The notes under the pieces were generated by a model that saw only the letters and a program-made list of their open reading frames with translations, was not told the origin of the DNA and did no database searches. The position numbers and the translations under genes are program-made. From NCBI GenBank assembly GCA_029224905.1, contig JAQXVL010000056.1, positions 1 to 40,524 of the forward strand: 40,524 bases of DNA, written 5' to 3'. Positions 17,877-26,151 of the stretch are shown here, in pieces. This DNA is from Bacteroidales bacterium (lineage in GTDB: Bacteria; Bacteroidota; Bacteroidia; Bacteroidales; Muribaculaceae). Position 1 is the stretch's first letter. Each line of letters opens with the position of its first letter.

Positions 17877-18065
17877 ATGGCAAAGAAAGCAAAAGGCAAT
17901 AGAGTTCAGGTAATCCTCGAATGCACAGAGATGAAGGATAGCGGTATGCCCGGAACTTCGCGCTACATCACAACAAAGAACCGCAAGAATACTACAGAGC
18001 GCTTGGAGTTGAAGAAATACAACCCCATCCTCAAACGTGTAACTATTCACAAAGAAATAAAATAA
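17877..18065 (+). CDS. rpmG: 50S ribosomal protein L33 (bL33)
   Basis: 62 residues, [20 protein letters not shown] followed by [21 protein letters not shown], the standard L33 pattern. The zinc-binding CxxC pairs of some L33 paralogues are absent, so this is the zinc-independent type. It starts 2 bp after rpmB. Confidence 0.96.
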   Translation: MAKKAKGNRVQVILECTEMKDSGMPGTSRYITTKNRKNTTERLELKKYNPILKRVTIHKEIK

Positions 18066-18074
18066 TCATAGGAT

Positions 18075-18224
18075 ATGGCAAAGAAAACCGTCGCAACACT
18101 TCAGACCGGTGAAGGTCGTACTTATAGCAAAGTTATCAAAGCTGTACGCTCTGAGAAGACCGGCGCATACGTGTTCAAAGAAGAAATGGTTCCTAACGAC
18201 GCAGTGAAGGACGCTTTGAAATAA
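18075..18224 (+). CDS. DUF4295 small basic protein, probable ribosomal protein
   Basis: 49 residues, too short for the ORF track: MAKKTVATLQTGEGRTYSKV, then AVRSEKTGAYVFKEEMV. It matches the DUF4295 pattern found after rpmG across Bacteroidetes. A Bacteroidetes-specific large-subunit protein (bL38) has been reported from a Flavobacterium ribosome structure; I believe it is this family but cannot confirm that here. It begins 9 bp after rpmG and is followed by a strong terminator, so it is made with L28 and L33. Confidence 0.88.
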   Translation: MAKKTVATLQTGEGRTYSKVIKAVRSEKTGAYVFKEEMVPNDAVKDALK

Positions 18225-18260
18225 TAACTGAACGAATATATTTTTCCTATCAATAGCGTG

Positions 18261-18297
18261 TAGCCTTTCGGACTTCCGGAGGGCTATCGTTTTTTTT
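18261..18297 (+). terminator. Terminator of the ribosomal protein operon
   Basis: TAGCCTTTCGGA can pair along all 12 positions with TCCGGAGGGCTA, including G-U pairs. The hairpin is followed by TCG and eight T residues. Confidence 0.92.
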
Positions 18298-18399
18298 GCT
18301 GATTTGTCGCTAATGGTGCACTTTCCCGACGAAATTGTGCAATGTGTTATGGAAATTTGTTACACTTTGACGTTTTTAGTCGATTTTTTGCGTAAAATA

Positions 18400-18431
18400 T
18401 TTGCATTTGACAATATAAATAGATAAATTTG
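18400..18431 (+). promoter_or_regulatory. Promoter of the ilv operon
   Basis: TTTG (18400-18403), exactly 20 bp, then TAAATTTG (18424-18431). It predicts a transcript starting near 18437, about 20 nt before the leader-peptide ATG and 180 nt before ilvD. Confidence 0.8.
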
Positions 18432-18456
18432 CAATCGAAAACAAGAAGCGAGTATT

Positions 18457-18531
18457 ATGGTGAATCTACACGTCATTGGTATTGTGCTATCTTCAGTTGT
18501 CGTGGAAACGCGAGCAGATGAGGAACGGTAG
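18457..18531 (+). CDS. ilv operon leader peptide, 24 aa
   Basis: A short ORF between the ilv promoter and the ilvD terminator-hairpin encodes MVNLHVIGIVLSSVVVETRA plus four polar residues. Ten of 24 residues are Val, Ile or Leu, the three end products of the downstream pathway, with GTT-GTC-GTG as a Val triplet at codons 14-16. The ORF ends with TAG at 18529-18531, overlapping the segment that can form the antiterminator. This is the composition and position expected of an attenuator leader peptide sensing charged tRNA. No Shine-Dalgarno is visible, as is usual in this phylum. Confidence 0.8.
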   Translation: MVNLHVIGIVLSSVVVETRADEER

Positions 18532-18603
18532 TTTGTGCCATAACGCTTTGCAGAAATTAGAAACCGACGACCTTTCCTCAAACTAATACGGAAAGGTTTT
18601 TTT
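18519..18603 (+). promoter_or_regulatory. Transcription attenuator (antiterminator and terminator) of ilvDBNC
   Basis: Terminator: ACCTTTCC (18570-18577) pairs with GGAAAGGT (18590-18597), followed by a run of seven T ending 14 bp before the ilvD ATG. Antiterminator: TGAGGAACGGT (18519-18529) pairs at 10 of 11 positions with ACCTTTCCTCA (18570-18580), which contains the terminator's 5' arm, so the two structures exclude each other. A ribosome stalled on the Val codons (18496-18504) would leave 18519-18529 free and allow read-through. One reaching the stop codon would cover it and permit termination. Confidence 0.82.
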
Positions 18604-18616
18604 ATGATAATAGAAA

Positions 18617-20446
18617 ATGAGTAAACCATTACGAAGTGCGCAGAGCACACAAGGAAGACGAATGGCAGGCGCTCGTGCCCTATGGAGAGCCTGTGGCATG
18701 AAGGAAGAACAGTTGGGCAAGCCGGTGATAGCCATTGCCAATTCGTTTACACAGTTTGTGCCGGGGCATACGCATCTGCATGAGATTGGACAATTTGTCA
18801 AACAAGAAATAGAACGACTCGGCTGTTTTGCTGCCGAGTTTAACACAATAGCCATCGACGACGGTATCGCTATGGGCCACGACGGCATGCTCTATTCGTT
18901 GCCTTCGCGCGACTTGATTGCCGACAGCGTCGAATATATGGTCAACGCCCACAAGGCTGACGCGCTGGTCTGCATCAGCAATTGCGACAAGATTACGCCG
19001 GGAATGCTTATGGCGTCGATGCGCTTGAACATTCCTACAATCTTCGTCTCCGGCGGACCGATGGAAGCCGGTCACCTGGGTAGTCGTCCGCTCGACCTTA
19101 TCGACGTGATGATCGACTCTGCCGACACTTCCGTCGACGACGAAACCGTGACAAAAATCGAGCAACTCGGTTGCCCGGGATGCGGATGCTGCTCGGGTAT
19201 GTTTACCGCCAACTCGATGAACTGCCTCAACGAAGCCATCGGACTCGCTCTGCCCGGCAACGGTACTATCGTGGCTACTCACGAAAACCGCCGCGAACTC
19301 TTCCGCCGTGCCGCGCAAAAAATTGTAGAAAACTGCTACGCATACTACCGCGACGACGATGAGTCGGTTCTTCCGCGCAGCATAGCAACTCGCGCGGCGA
19401 TGCTCAACGCCATGGCGCTCGACATCGCTATGGGCGGTAGCACAAACACCGTGCTCCACCTGCTTGCCATCGCCAACGAAGCCGGCGTCGACTTCACGAT
19501 GAGCGACATCGATGCATTGTCGCGTCGCACTCCCGTCCTCTGTAAAGTGTCGCCCAACTCGAAATATCACGTGCAAGACGTCAACCGTGCCGGCGGCATT
19601 ATGTCGATTATGTCGGAATTGGCAAAAAACGGACTTGTCGACACCGCATGTCGCCGCGTCGACGGACTGACCCTCGGCGAAGCCATCGACCTTTATGCCA
19701 TCGGCGGAAGCGAATTCGGCGCCGATGCCGAACATCTGTGGAAGAGCGCTCCGGGCAACGTGCGCAGCATCGTGCTCGGCAGCCAGGCAAACTATTACGA
19801 CAGCCTCGACAGCGACCGCGCCGGCGGATGTATCCGCGACTTCGAGCATGCCTACGTAAAAGACGGCGGTCTGGCAGTGCTCTACGGCAACATCGCTCTC
19901 GACGGATGCGTGGTCAAGACGGCAGGCGTCGACGAAAGCATTTTCCACTTCGAAGGACCGGCAAAAGTCTACGAGTCGCAAGACGACGCCGTGCAAGGCA
20001 TCCTCGGCGGCGAGGTTGTGTCGGGCGACGTTGTGGTAATCACCCACGAAGGTCCCAAAGGCGGTCCGGGCATGCAAGAAATGCTCTACCCGACATCGTA
20101 CATCAAGTCGCGTCACCTCGGCAAAGAGTGCGCGCTCATCACCGACGGACGATTCTCGGGCGGTACGTCGGGCTTGTCCATCGGACATATCTCACCCGAA
20201 GCGGCTGCCGGCGGCAATGTCGGACTGATTCGCAACGGCGATATCATCGTCATCGACATACCCAACCGAAGCATAGAGGTGCGCCTCAGCGACGACGAAC
20301 TCGCCGAGCGACGCAGCGCCGAACTCGCCCGCGGACGCGATGCATTTGCTCCGACAAAGCGCAATCGCGAGGTGTCGAAAGCCCTGCGCGCTTATGCCGC
20401 TATGGTGTCGTCGGCTGACAAGGGTGGCGTTAGAATAATCGATTAA
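18617..20446 (+). CDS. ilvD: Dihydroxy-acid dehydratase
   Basis: 609-residue Fe-S enzyme converting 2,3-dihydroxy-isovalerate and -methylvalerate to the 2-keto acids of Val and Ile. Cysteine ligands are visible in [12 protein letters not shown] near residue 118 and in [19 protein letters not shown] near 190. [15 protein letters not shown] and the C-terminal [21 protein letters not shown] are family hallmarks. It is the first structural gene after the attenuator and lies 12 bp before ilvB. The 502-codon minus-strand ORF across it is an antisense shadow. Confidence 0.98.
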   Translation: MSKPLRSAQSTQGRRMAGARALWRACGMKEEQLGKPVIAIANSFTQFVPGHTHLHEIGQFVKQEIERLGCFAAEFNTIAIDDGIAMGHDGMLYSLPSRDLIADSVEYMVNAHKADALVCISNCDKITPGMLMASMRLNIPTIFVSGGPMEAGHLGSRPLDLIDVMIDSADTSVDDETVTKIEQLGCPGCGCCSGMFTANSMNCLNEAIGLALPGNGTIVATHENRRELFRRAAQKIVENCYAYYRDDDESVLPRSIATRAAMLNAMALDIAMGGSTNTVLHLLAIANEAGVDFTMSDIDALSRRTPVLCKVSPNSKYHVQDVNRAGGIMSIMSELAKNGLVDTACRRVDGLTLGEAIDLYAIGGSEFGADAEHLWKSAPGNVRSIVLGSQANYYDSLDSDRAGGCIRDFEHAYVKDGGLAVLYGNIALDGCVVKTAGVDESIFHFEGPAKVYESQDDAVQGILGGEVVSGDVVVITHEGPKGGPGMQEMLYPTSYIKSRHLGKECALITDGRFSGGTSGLSIGHISPEAAAGGNVGLIRNGDIIVIDIPNRSIEVRLSDDELAERRSAELARGRDAFAPTKRNREVSKALRAYAAMVSSADKGGVRIID

Positions 20447-20458
20447 TCTCAGCAAACT

Positions 20459-22171
20459 ATGATAGACGAAAAAATAACAGGCGCAGAAGCCTTGATAAAA
20501 TCTTTATTGGCAGAAGGTGTCGACACCGTGTTCGGATATCCGGGCGGAGCGATAATCCCTGTCTACGATGTGCTCTACGGCTACACTGATAAGTTGCGCC
20601 ACATCCTGGTGCGTCACGAACAGGCAGCCACGCATGCCGCACAGGGCTATGCCCGCGTGACCGGACGTGTCGGCGTTGCCTTGGTGACTTCCGGACCGGG
20701 TGCCACCAACACAATTACCGGCATCACCGATGCGTTGATGGACAGCACGCCGATGGTGGTCATCTCCGGACAGACCGACAGCCGCGGCTTGGGCACTGAT
20801 GCTTTCCAGGAAACCGACGTCATCGGCATTACCCAGCCGGTAACGAAGTGGAACTACCAGGTGCGCCGCGCCGAAGACATTCCTTGGGCTGTGTCGCGTG
20901 CGTTCTACATCGCCTCGAGCGGACGTCCCGGACCGGTTGTGCTCGACGTGACCAAAGACGCTCAAAACGGCAAACTCGATTGGGCTTACGAGAAGTGCAA
21001 CTACATACGCAGTTACGATCCCGACCCCGAAATCAGTAGCCTTGCCGTTTCGGAGGCTGCCGACTTAATCAACGGCGCCGCTCGTCCGCTGATTATTGCC
21101 GGCCGCGGCGTGATGATTTCGCAAGCCGAAAACGAACTGCTCGCTTTGGCTGAAAAGGCTGACATCCCGGTTATCAACACCCTGTTGGGACTGTCGACCA
21201 TCCCTTCCGACCATCGCTTATATAAAGGTATGGCAGGTATGCACGGCAACATCGGCGCCAATGTCGCCACGAATGCTTGCGACGTGCTTATCGCCGTCGG
21301 TATGCGTTTCGACGACCGCGTCACCGGCGACTGCGAAACCTATGCCCGTCAGGCGAAAATCGTGCACATCGACATCGACCCGTCGGAATTTAACAAAAAC
21401 ATCCATTCGCACGTTTCGATACTCGGCGACGCAAAGAAAGTGCTCGGTCAGTTGGTAGGGCTTGTCGGCGAGGCACGCCACGACGAATGGCTTGCCACGT
21501 TTGAGCGCCCCGACGCCGTAGAATATGAGAAGGTGATACGCGACGAAGTGTTCCCCACCGAAGGTATGCTGAACATGGGCGAGGTGGCACGCCGCGTGTC
21601 GGAGGCTTCCGGCAACAAGGCTGTGCTCGTCACCGACGTAGGCCAAAACCAAATGCTCTCGTCGCGCTACTTTAAGTTCTCCGAATCGCGCAGCATCGTC
21701 ACTTCGGGCGGCTTGGGCACAATGGGCTTCGGACTTCCTGCGGCTATAGGCGCCAAAATCGGTGCGCCCGACCGTCAAGTGTGCTTGTTCGTCGGCGACG
21801 GAGGTTTGCAGATGACCGTGCAAGAACTCGGCACGATTCTCGAATATAAGGTGCCAGTAAAGATTATCTTGCTCAACAACAACTTCTTGGGTATGGTTCG
21901 CCAATGGCAGGAACTCTTCTACAACGAGCACTACAGCCAGACGCCGATGGTCAACCCCGACTATGTGACGCTCTGCAAGGCATACGGCATACCCGCCGAA
22001 GACGTTACCGACCGCGCCGGGCTCGACGACGCCATTCGCCGTATGCTCGAAAGCCCGACGGCATATCTCTTGAACGTGCAAATCAAGCCGAACAATATGG
22101 TGTTCCCTATGATTCCCGCCGGAGCAAGCATCGACAACATTCTGTTAAACTCGAACGAACGCTACAATTAA
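20459..22171 (+). CDS. ilvB: Acetolactate synthase large subunit
   Basis: 570-residue ThDP-dependent enzyme that forms acetolactate or acetohydroxybutyrate from pyruvate. It begins ITGAEALIKSLLAEGVDTVFGYPGGAIIPVYD, with RHEQAATHAAQGYAR containing the catalytic glutamate near residue 51. The ThDP motif GDGGLQMTVQELGTI...ILLNNNFLGMVRQWQ is near 445-485. Its small regulatory subunit follows 9 bp downstream. The domain order (Pyr, central, PP) is complete. Confidence 0.98.
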   Translation: MIDEKITGAEALIKSLLAEGVDTVFGYPGGAIIPVYDVLYGYTDKLRHILVRHEQAATHAAQGYARVTGRVGVALVTSGPGATNTITGITDALMDSTPMVVISGQTDSRGLGTDAFQETDVIGITQPVTKWNYQVRRAEDIPWAVSRAFYIASSGRPGPVVLDVTKDAQNGKLDWAYEKCNYIRSYDPDPEISSLAVSEAADLINGAARPLIIAGRGVMISQAENELLALAEKADIPVINTLLGLSTIPSDHRLYKGMAGMHGNIGANVATNACDVLIAVGMRFDDRVTGDCETYARQAKIVHIDIDPSEFNKNIHSHVSILGDAKKVLGQLVGLVGEARHDEWLATFERPDAVEYEKVIRDEVFPTEGMLNMGEVARRVSEASGNKAVLVTDVGQNQMLSSRYFKFSESRSIVTSGGLGTMGFGLPAAIGAKIGAPDRQVCLFVGDGGLQMTVQELGTILEYKVPVKIILLNNNFLGMVRQWQELFYNEHYSQTPMVNPDYVTLCKAYGIPAEDVTDRAGLDDAIRRMLESPTAYLLNVQIKPNNMVFPMIPAGASIDNILLNSNERYN

Positions 22172-22180
22172 TCCGCTCAG

Positions 22181-22741
22181 ATGAATAAGTTATATACAGT
22201 CACGGTATTTACCGAAAACCGTGTGGGTCTGTTGAATCAGATTTCCATTATCTTCACTCGGCGTTGTCTCAACATCGAGAGCCTTTCGGTGTCGCCTTCG
22301 TCAATCCCCGGCATCCACAAGTTTACCATCACCGTGTGGAGCGATCGCCCGACGATTGCAAAGGTGACCAAGCAAATCGAGAAGCGCATTGAGGTGCTGC
22401 GCTCTTTCTTCTACACCGACGACGAACTCGTCTACCAAGAAATTGCGCTCTACAAGGTGCCTACCGAACAACTCCTCGACGAGAAAGAACTCGAGAAAAT
22501 CATTCGCCGCTACAATGCCCGGATTCTTGAGATGGACCGCAAGTTCACCGTCATCGAAATGACCGGACACAGTGACGAAACCAGTGCTCTGTTCAACGAC
22601 TTGAAGAAATACGGCATCTTGCAATTCGTGCGCTCCGGCCGCGTCGCCGTAACCAAGACCGACGAAGAATTGCTCAATATGTATCTCGAAAATCAAGAGA
22701 AACGTCTCGAACGAATCGAACAACAATGCAACAATCAGTAG
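22181..22741 (+). CDS. ilvN: Acetolactate synthase small (regulatory) subunit
   Basis: 186 residues. An N-terminal ACT domain (YTVTVFTENRVGLLNQISIIFTRRCLNIESL) binds valine for feedback control of the large subunit. A second ALS-small-subunit domain follows from about residue 85. It starts 9 bp after ilvB. Its final 16 bases overlap the start of the thioesterase gene, suggesting translational coupling. Confidence 0.96.
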   Translation: MNKLYTVTVFTENRVGLLNQISIIFTRRCLNIESLSVSPSSIPGIHKFTITVWSDRPTIAKVTKQIEKRIEVLRSFFYTDDELVYQEIALYKVPTEQLLDEKELEKIIRRYNARILEMDRKFTVIEMTGHSDETSALFNDLKKYGILQFVRSGRVAVTKTDEELLNMYLENQEKRLERIEQQCNNQ

Positions 22742-23472
22742 ACAACAGCCTGTTCAGTCGCACCTACTACCTCACGCCCGGCGAATGTAACGCAGAGCAG
22801 GAGATGCCGTTTGCGCTGCTTGCCAACCGCCTTATCGAGGTGGCTACGCTACACGCCGACAGTTGGGGCGTTGGCTATCGACGTCTGAGCCGCGACAATC
22901 AAGCCTGGGTGCTGTCGCGTTTGGCTGTTGAAATGACAGCCTTCCCTCGCGTTGGCGAAAACTACACCATCAGAACGTGGATTGAATCGTACAATCGCCA
23001 TTTCTCGGAGCGCAACTTCGAGATTGTCGACGACGAAGGCACAACGCTCGGCTATGCGCGCACCATTTGGTCGGTTATCGACTCAACGACCCGTCAGAGT
23101 TGCGACATCGCCGCTTTGGGCTTCATCAAGAGCAACATTGCCGACCGCAGATGCCCCATAGCGTCGCCCGAACGCGTGCGCATGGTGGAGAGCCGTCGAC
23201 AGATGGACTACACCTTTCTCTACACCGACATCGACTTCAATCGCCATGTCAACACCGTGCGCTACATCTGCGCTCTGCTTAACGCTTGGCCGATTGACTG
23301 GTACGAGCGTCACCGCATCAGTCGCTTCGACATCGCCTTTGTCAAAGAAGCCTACTACGGGCAGAAGGCAACGGTTGCCGTCGACGACGCCGACCCGCTT
23401 TGCTGTCCTGCCGAGATTGTGGTCGACGGAGAGCCGATTTGTAAAGCAAAAATTAAATTTTCACAACGATAA
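22726..23472 (+). CDS. Acyl-ACP thioesterase
   Basis: 248 residues with two hotdog folds. The N-terminal half has TYYLTPGECNAEQEMPFALLANRLIEVATLHADSWG and WVLSRLAVEMTAFPR, typical of the FatA/FatB-like acyl-ACP thioesterase family. The second half has FLYTDIDFNRHVNTVRYI, where Asp, Asn and His of the DxNxHxN-like motif lie. It should release free fatty acids from ACP. Location inside the ilv operon, overlapping ilvN and 36 bp before ilvC, fits a link to branched-chain fatty acids made from Val/Leu/Ile keto acids; that link is inference. Confidence 0.92.
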   Translation: MQQSVDNSLFSRTYYLTPGECNAEQEMPFALLANRLIEVATLHADSWGVGYRRLSRDNQAWVLSRLAVEMTAFPRVGENYTIRTWIESYNRHFSERNFEIVDDEGTTLGYARTIWSVIDSTTRQSCDIAALGFIKSNIADRRCPIASPERVRMVESRRQMDYTFLYTDIDFNRHVNTVRYICALLNAWPIDWYERHRISRFDIAFVKEAYYGQKATVAVDDADPLCCPAEIVVDGEPICKAKIKFSQR

Positions 23473-23508
23473 ACAAACAATTTTTTAACCATAAAATTTT
23501 AAACGAAA

Positions 23509-24558
23509 ATGGCAATAATGAATTTTGGCGGCGTTGACGAAAACGTCATGACCCGCGAAGAATTTCCTTTGGAAAAAGCACGTGAAATCTTGAAAGACGA
23601 GACAATCGCCGTAATCGGTTACGGTGTGCAAGGTCCCGGTCAATCGATGAACCTTCGTGACAACGGTTTCAACGTAATCGTCGGACAACGTGCCGGCAAA
23701 ACCTTCGAAAAGGCTATTGCCGACGGCTGGAAGCCCGGCGAAACGCTCTTCAGCATCGAAGAGGCTTGCCAACGCGGTACTATCATCTGCTTGCTTCTCT
23801 CCGACGCAGCACAAATCGCCGTATGGCCTACAATCAAACAATATCTCACACCGGGCAAAGCATTATACTTCTCGCACGGTTTCGCAATCAACTGGAGCGA
23901 CCGCACAGGCGTTGTGCCTCCCGCTGACGTCGACGTTATCATGGTAGCACCTAAGGGCTCGGGTACGTCGTTGCGCACGATGTTCCTCGAAGGCCGTGGT
24001 CTTAACTCTTCGTTTGCCATCTATCAAGACGCTTCAGGCAAGGCTCGCGACCGCGTCCTCGCTTTGGGTATCGGCGTAGGCTCGGGCTACCTCTTCGAAA
24101 CAACATTCAAACGCGAAGCAACCAGCGACCTTACCGGCGAACGCGGTACGCTCATGGGCGCTATCCAAGGTCTTTTGCTCGCTCAATATGAGACTCTCCG
24201 CGAACACGGTCACACTCCCTCGGAAGCATTCAACGAAACTGTCGAAGAACTTACGCAATCGCTCATGCCGCTCTTCGCAGCAAAAGGTATGGACTGGATG
24301 TATGCAAACTGCTCGACTACCGCTCAACGCGGCGCACTCGACTGGATGGGTCCGTTCCACGACGCTACCAAGCCGGTGTTCGAAAAGCTCTATAAGTCGG
24401 TTTGCGACGGCATCGAGGCTCAACGCTCTATCGATTCGAACTCGCAACCTGACTATCGCGAAAAACTTAATGCCGAACTTAAGGCGCTTCACGACAGCGA
24501 AATGTGGATGACTGCTCAAGTCGTTCGCCGTCTCCGTCCTGAAAACGACGAAGCATAG
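23509..24558 (+). CDS. ilvC: Ketol-acid reductoisomerase
   Basis: 349-residue enzyme that isomerises and reduces acetohydroxy acids in Val/Ile/Leu synthesis. The nucleotide-binding GYGVQGPGQSMNLRDNG is near residue 45. The Mg-binding DLTGERGTLMGAIQGL (DxxxE) is near 205 and the second acidic cluster ETVEELTQSL near 243. Length and the single C-terminal knot domain indicate the short class I form. The cofactor loop is VGQRAGKTFEKA; NADH versus NADPH preference cannot be told by eye. It is last in the operon, before a strong terminator. Confidence 0.97.
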   Translation: MAIMNFGGVDENVMTREEFPLEKAREILKDETIAVIGYGVQGPGQSMNLRDNGFNVIVGQRAGKTFEKAIADGWKPGETLFSIEEACQRGTIICLLLSDAAQIAVWPTIKQYLTPGKALYFSHGFAINWSDRTGVVPPADVDVIMVAPKGSGTSLRTMFLEGRGLNSSFAIYQDASGKARDRVLALGIGVGSGYLFETTFKREATSDLTGERGTLMGAIQGLLLAQYETLREHGHTPSEAFNETVEELTQSLMPLFAAKGMDWMYANCSTTAQRGALDWMGPFHDATKPVFEKLYKSVCDGIEAQRSIDSNSQPDYREKLNAELKALHDSEMWMTAQVVRRLRPENDEA

Positions 24559-24584
24559 TCGGCATCTCGATTTTTCATAAATTA

Positions 24585-24616
24585 AGCGTGTCACGTCATT
24601 GTGGCACGCTTTTTTT
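24585..24616 (+). terminator. Terminator of the ilv operon
   Basis: A 10-bp stem AGCGTGTCAC / GTGGCACGCT with a 6-nt loop is followed by six T residues. Confidence 0.95.
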
Positions 24617-24688
24617 GTGTATATTTATGCAGAATTATAATTGTAAGTATTTAAGAACATTAAATTTACACAATTATTATTTTTATGC

Positions 24689-24720
24689 TTTGCAGTGTAA
24701 AATAAATGTGATTATATTTG
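24689..24720 (+). promoter_or_regulatory. Promoter of the ECF sigma factor gene
   Basis: TTTG (24689-24692), exactly 20 bp, TATATTTG (24713-24720), a full consensus match about 20 bp before the ATG. It looks like a housekeeping-sigma promoter, so the gene is probably not purely autoregulated. Confidence 0.75.
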
Positions 24721-24739
24721 CAACGTATATTATTGGCTT

Positions 24740-25243
24740 ATGGCAAAACCCGAATTTCATAAAAGGTTGATGGACCTGCAAGACAATCTGCTCTCGTTTG
24801 CCCTGAAGTTGACGTCGAACTATGACGACGCCCACGATTTGCTGCAAGACACTACGTGCAAAGCACTTGTCAACGAGCAGAAGTATGTCGACGATTCCAA
24901 CTTCCGCAGTTGGGTCTTTACCATTATGCGCAATATCTTTATCAACAACTATCGGCGGGTGGTTCGCTCGCAGACGGTGGTCGACAAAAGCGACGACCTC
25001 TATCAAATGAACTTGCCGCAGATTGAGGCTTCCGAAACGCCCGAAAATTCTTATGCTTTGTCGGAAGTTACGCAAGCCGTCAACGAGTTGCCGGAGGAAT
25101 ACCGCCGACCGTTTTCGCTACACGTGGCAGGCTATAAGTACCAGGAAATCGCCGAGATGATGGATTTACCCTTAGGTACGGTCAAAAGCCGCATCTTCTT
25201 CGCCAAGCAGAAACTCCAGCAACAACTTCGGGAGTATCGTTAA
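24740..25243 (+). CDS. ECF-type RNA polymerase sigma factor
   Basis: 167 residues. Region 2 (about 12-80) contains YDDAHDLLQDTTCKAL and NFRSWVFTIMRNIFINNYRR. Region 4 (about 110-160) contains LPEEYRRPFSLHVAGYKYQEIAEMMDLPLGTVKSRIFFAKQKL with the helix-turn-helix. No FecR-like anti-sigma, SusC or two-component gene adjoins it, unlike many Bacteroidetes ECFs, so its control must come from elsewhere or from transcription alone. Target promoters are unknown. Confidence 0.93.
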   Translation: MAKPEFHKRLMDLQDNLLSFALKLTSNYDDAHDLLQDTTCKALVNEQKYVDDSNFRSWVFTIMRNIFINNYRRVVRSQTVVDKSDDLYQMNLPQIEASETPENSYALSEVTQAVNELPEEYRRPFSLHVAGYKYQEIAEMMDLPLGTVKSRIFFAKQKLQQQLREYR

Positions 25244-25265
25244 GAGGGGAGAGGGTTTATCGTTT

Positions 25266-25297
25266 ATCGGCGGGCGCGAGGCGTTTGCCGATTTTTT
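25266..25297. terminator. Terminator after the sigma factor gene
   Basis: ATCGGC / GCCGAT enclose a GC-rich loop that can pair further, followed by TTTTTT. It acts for the plus-strand sigma gene; the T tract touches the stop codon of the convergent SDR gene. Confidence 0.75.
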
Positions 25298-26147
25298 ATT
25301 CTTCGTAAATCATTTTGTGGGTCATTCCGCCGTCGACTACTATGTCGGTGGCTGTAATGAAGTCGCTCTCGGGCATCGACAGGTAGAGGCAAGCCGATGC
25401 GATGTCGTCTGGACGTCCGACGCGGCGCGACATGTGTTGTTCGTGGTCGACGGCTCGCAGCGAGTCGTAGTTGCCTGTCTCAATCCACCCGGGCGAAATG
25501 GAGTTGACCGTTATGTGATATTTCGCCAACGAAGCCGCCAGCGCGTGCGTTAGTGCCGCGACGCCGCCTTTAGTGGCTGCGTAGGCTTCGCTGTCGGGCT
25601 CGCTCATCAGGTGTCGCGTCGACGAGATGTTGATAATTCTGCCGTAGGTCGAGGGCTCGGCAAGGCTGCTGCGATGTCGTGCCATGGCTTGCGCCGTGAT
25701 TATCACCGGCCGCAGGTTAGTGGCTACGGTTTTGTCGAAGTCGTCGAGCGAAAGCGTTTCGAGCGGCTCGAATTTGCAGATTCCGACGTTGTTGACAATA
25801 ATGTCGATGTCGCCCCAGAGGGCAATCACGTTTTCTACGGCGTGTTGCAGCGCCGCTGCGTCGGTGACGTCGACGGGATAGAATCGCGAGCCGGTGGCTT
25901 CGGCGGTTGCTTGTCCGGTACGGCTGTCGATGTCGCAGAAGGCTACGCGGCAGCCTGCTGAGCAGAATCGTGCAACGATAGCGCGTCCGATGCCTTGTGC
26001 GCCGCCGGTGACGAACACACGGCGTGGCGGGAACTTCATTTGGATGGTTCCCGCCTTTGGCATTGCCGTGGTGCGTTTAGGTTGAGGTCGTTTACCTCGG
26101 TTTGCGTTATATTCTTCGAATTTCTTCTCCAAATAGTTGTCTGCCAT
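25296..26147 (-). CDS. Short-chain dehydrogenase/reductase
   Basis: 283 residues. After a 38-residue charged N-terminal extension (MADNYLEKKFEEYNANRGKR...), the SDR core begins with RVFVTGGAQGIGRAIV (TGxxxGxG, NAD(P) binding). NNVG is near 115. The catalytic Ser lies in INISSTRH and the Tyr/Lys in YAATKGG near 180. Substrate is unknown. It is last of a three-gene minus-strand operon, 4 bp after the nitroreductase stop. The extension is unusual for classical SDRs and may be a membrane- or partner-binding tail. Confidence 0.92.
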   Translation of the reverse strand: MADNYLEKKFEEYNANRGKRPQPKRTTAMPKAGTIQMKFPPRRVFVTGGAQGIGRAIVARFCSAGCRVAFCDIDSRTGQATAEATGSRFYPVDVTDAAALQHAVENVIALWGDIDIIVNNVGICKFEPLETLSLDDFDKTVATNLRPVIITAQAMARHRSSLAEPSTYGRIINISSTRHLMSEPDSEAYAATKGGVAALTHALAASLAKYHITVNSISPGWIETGNYDSLRAVDHEQHMSRRVGRPDDIASACLYLSMPESDFITATDIVVDGGMTHKMIYEE

Positions 26148-26151
26148 TGTT

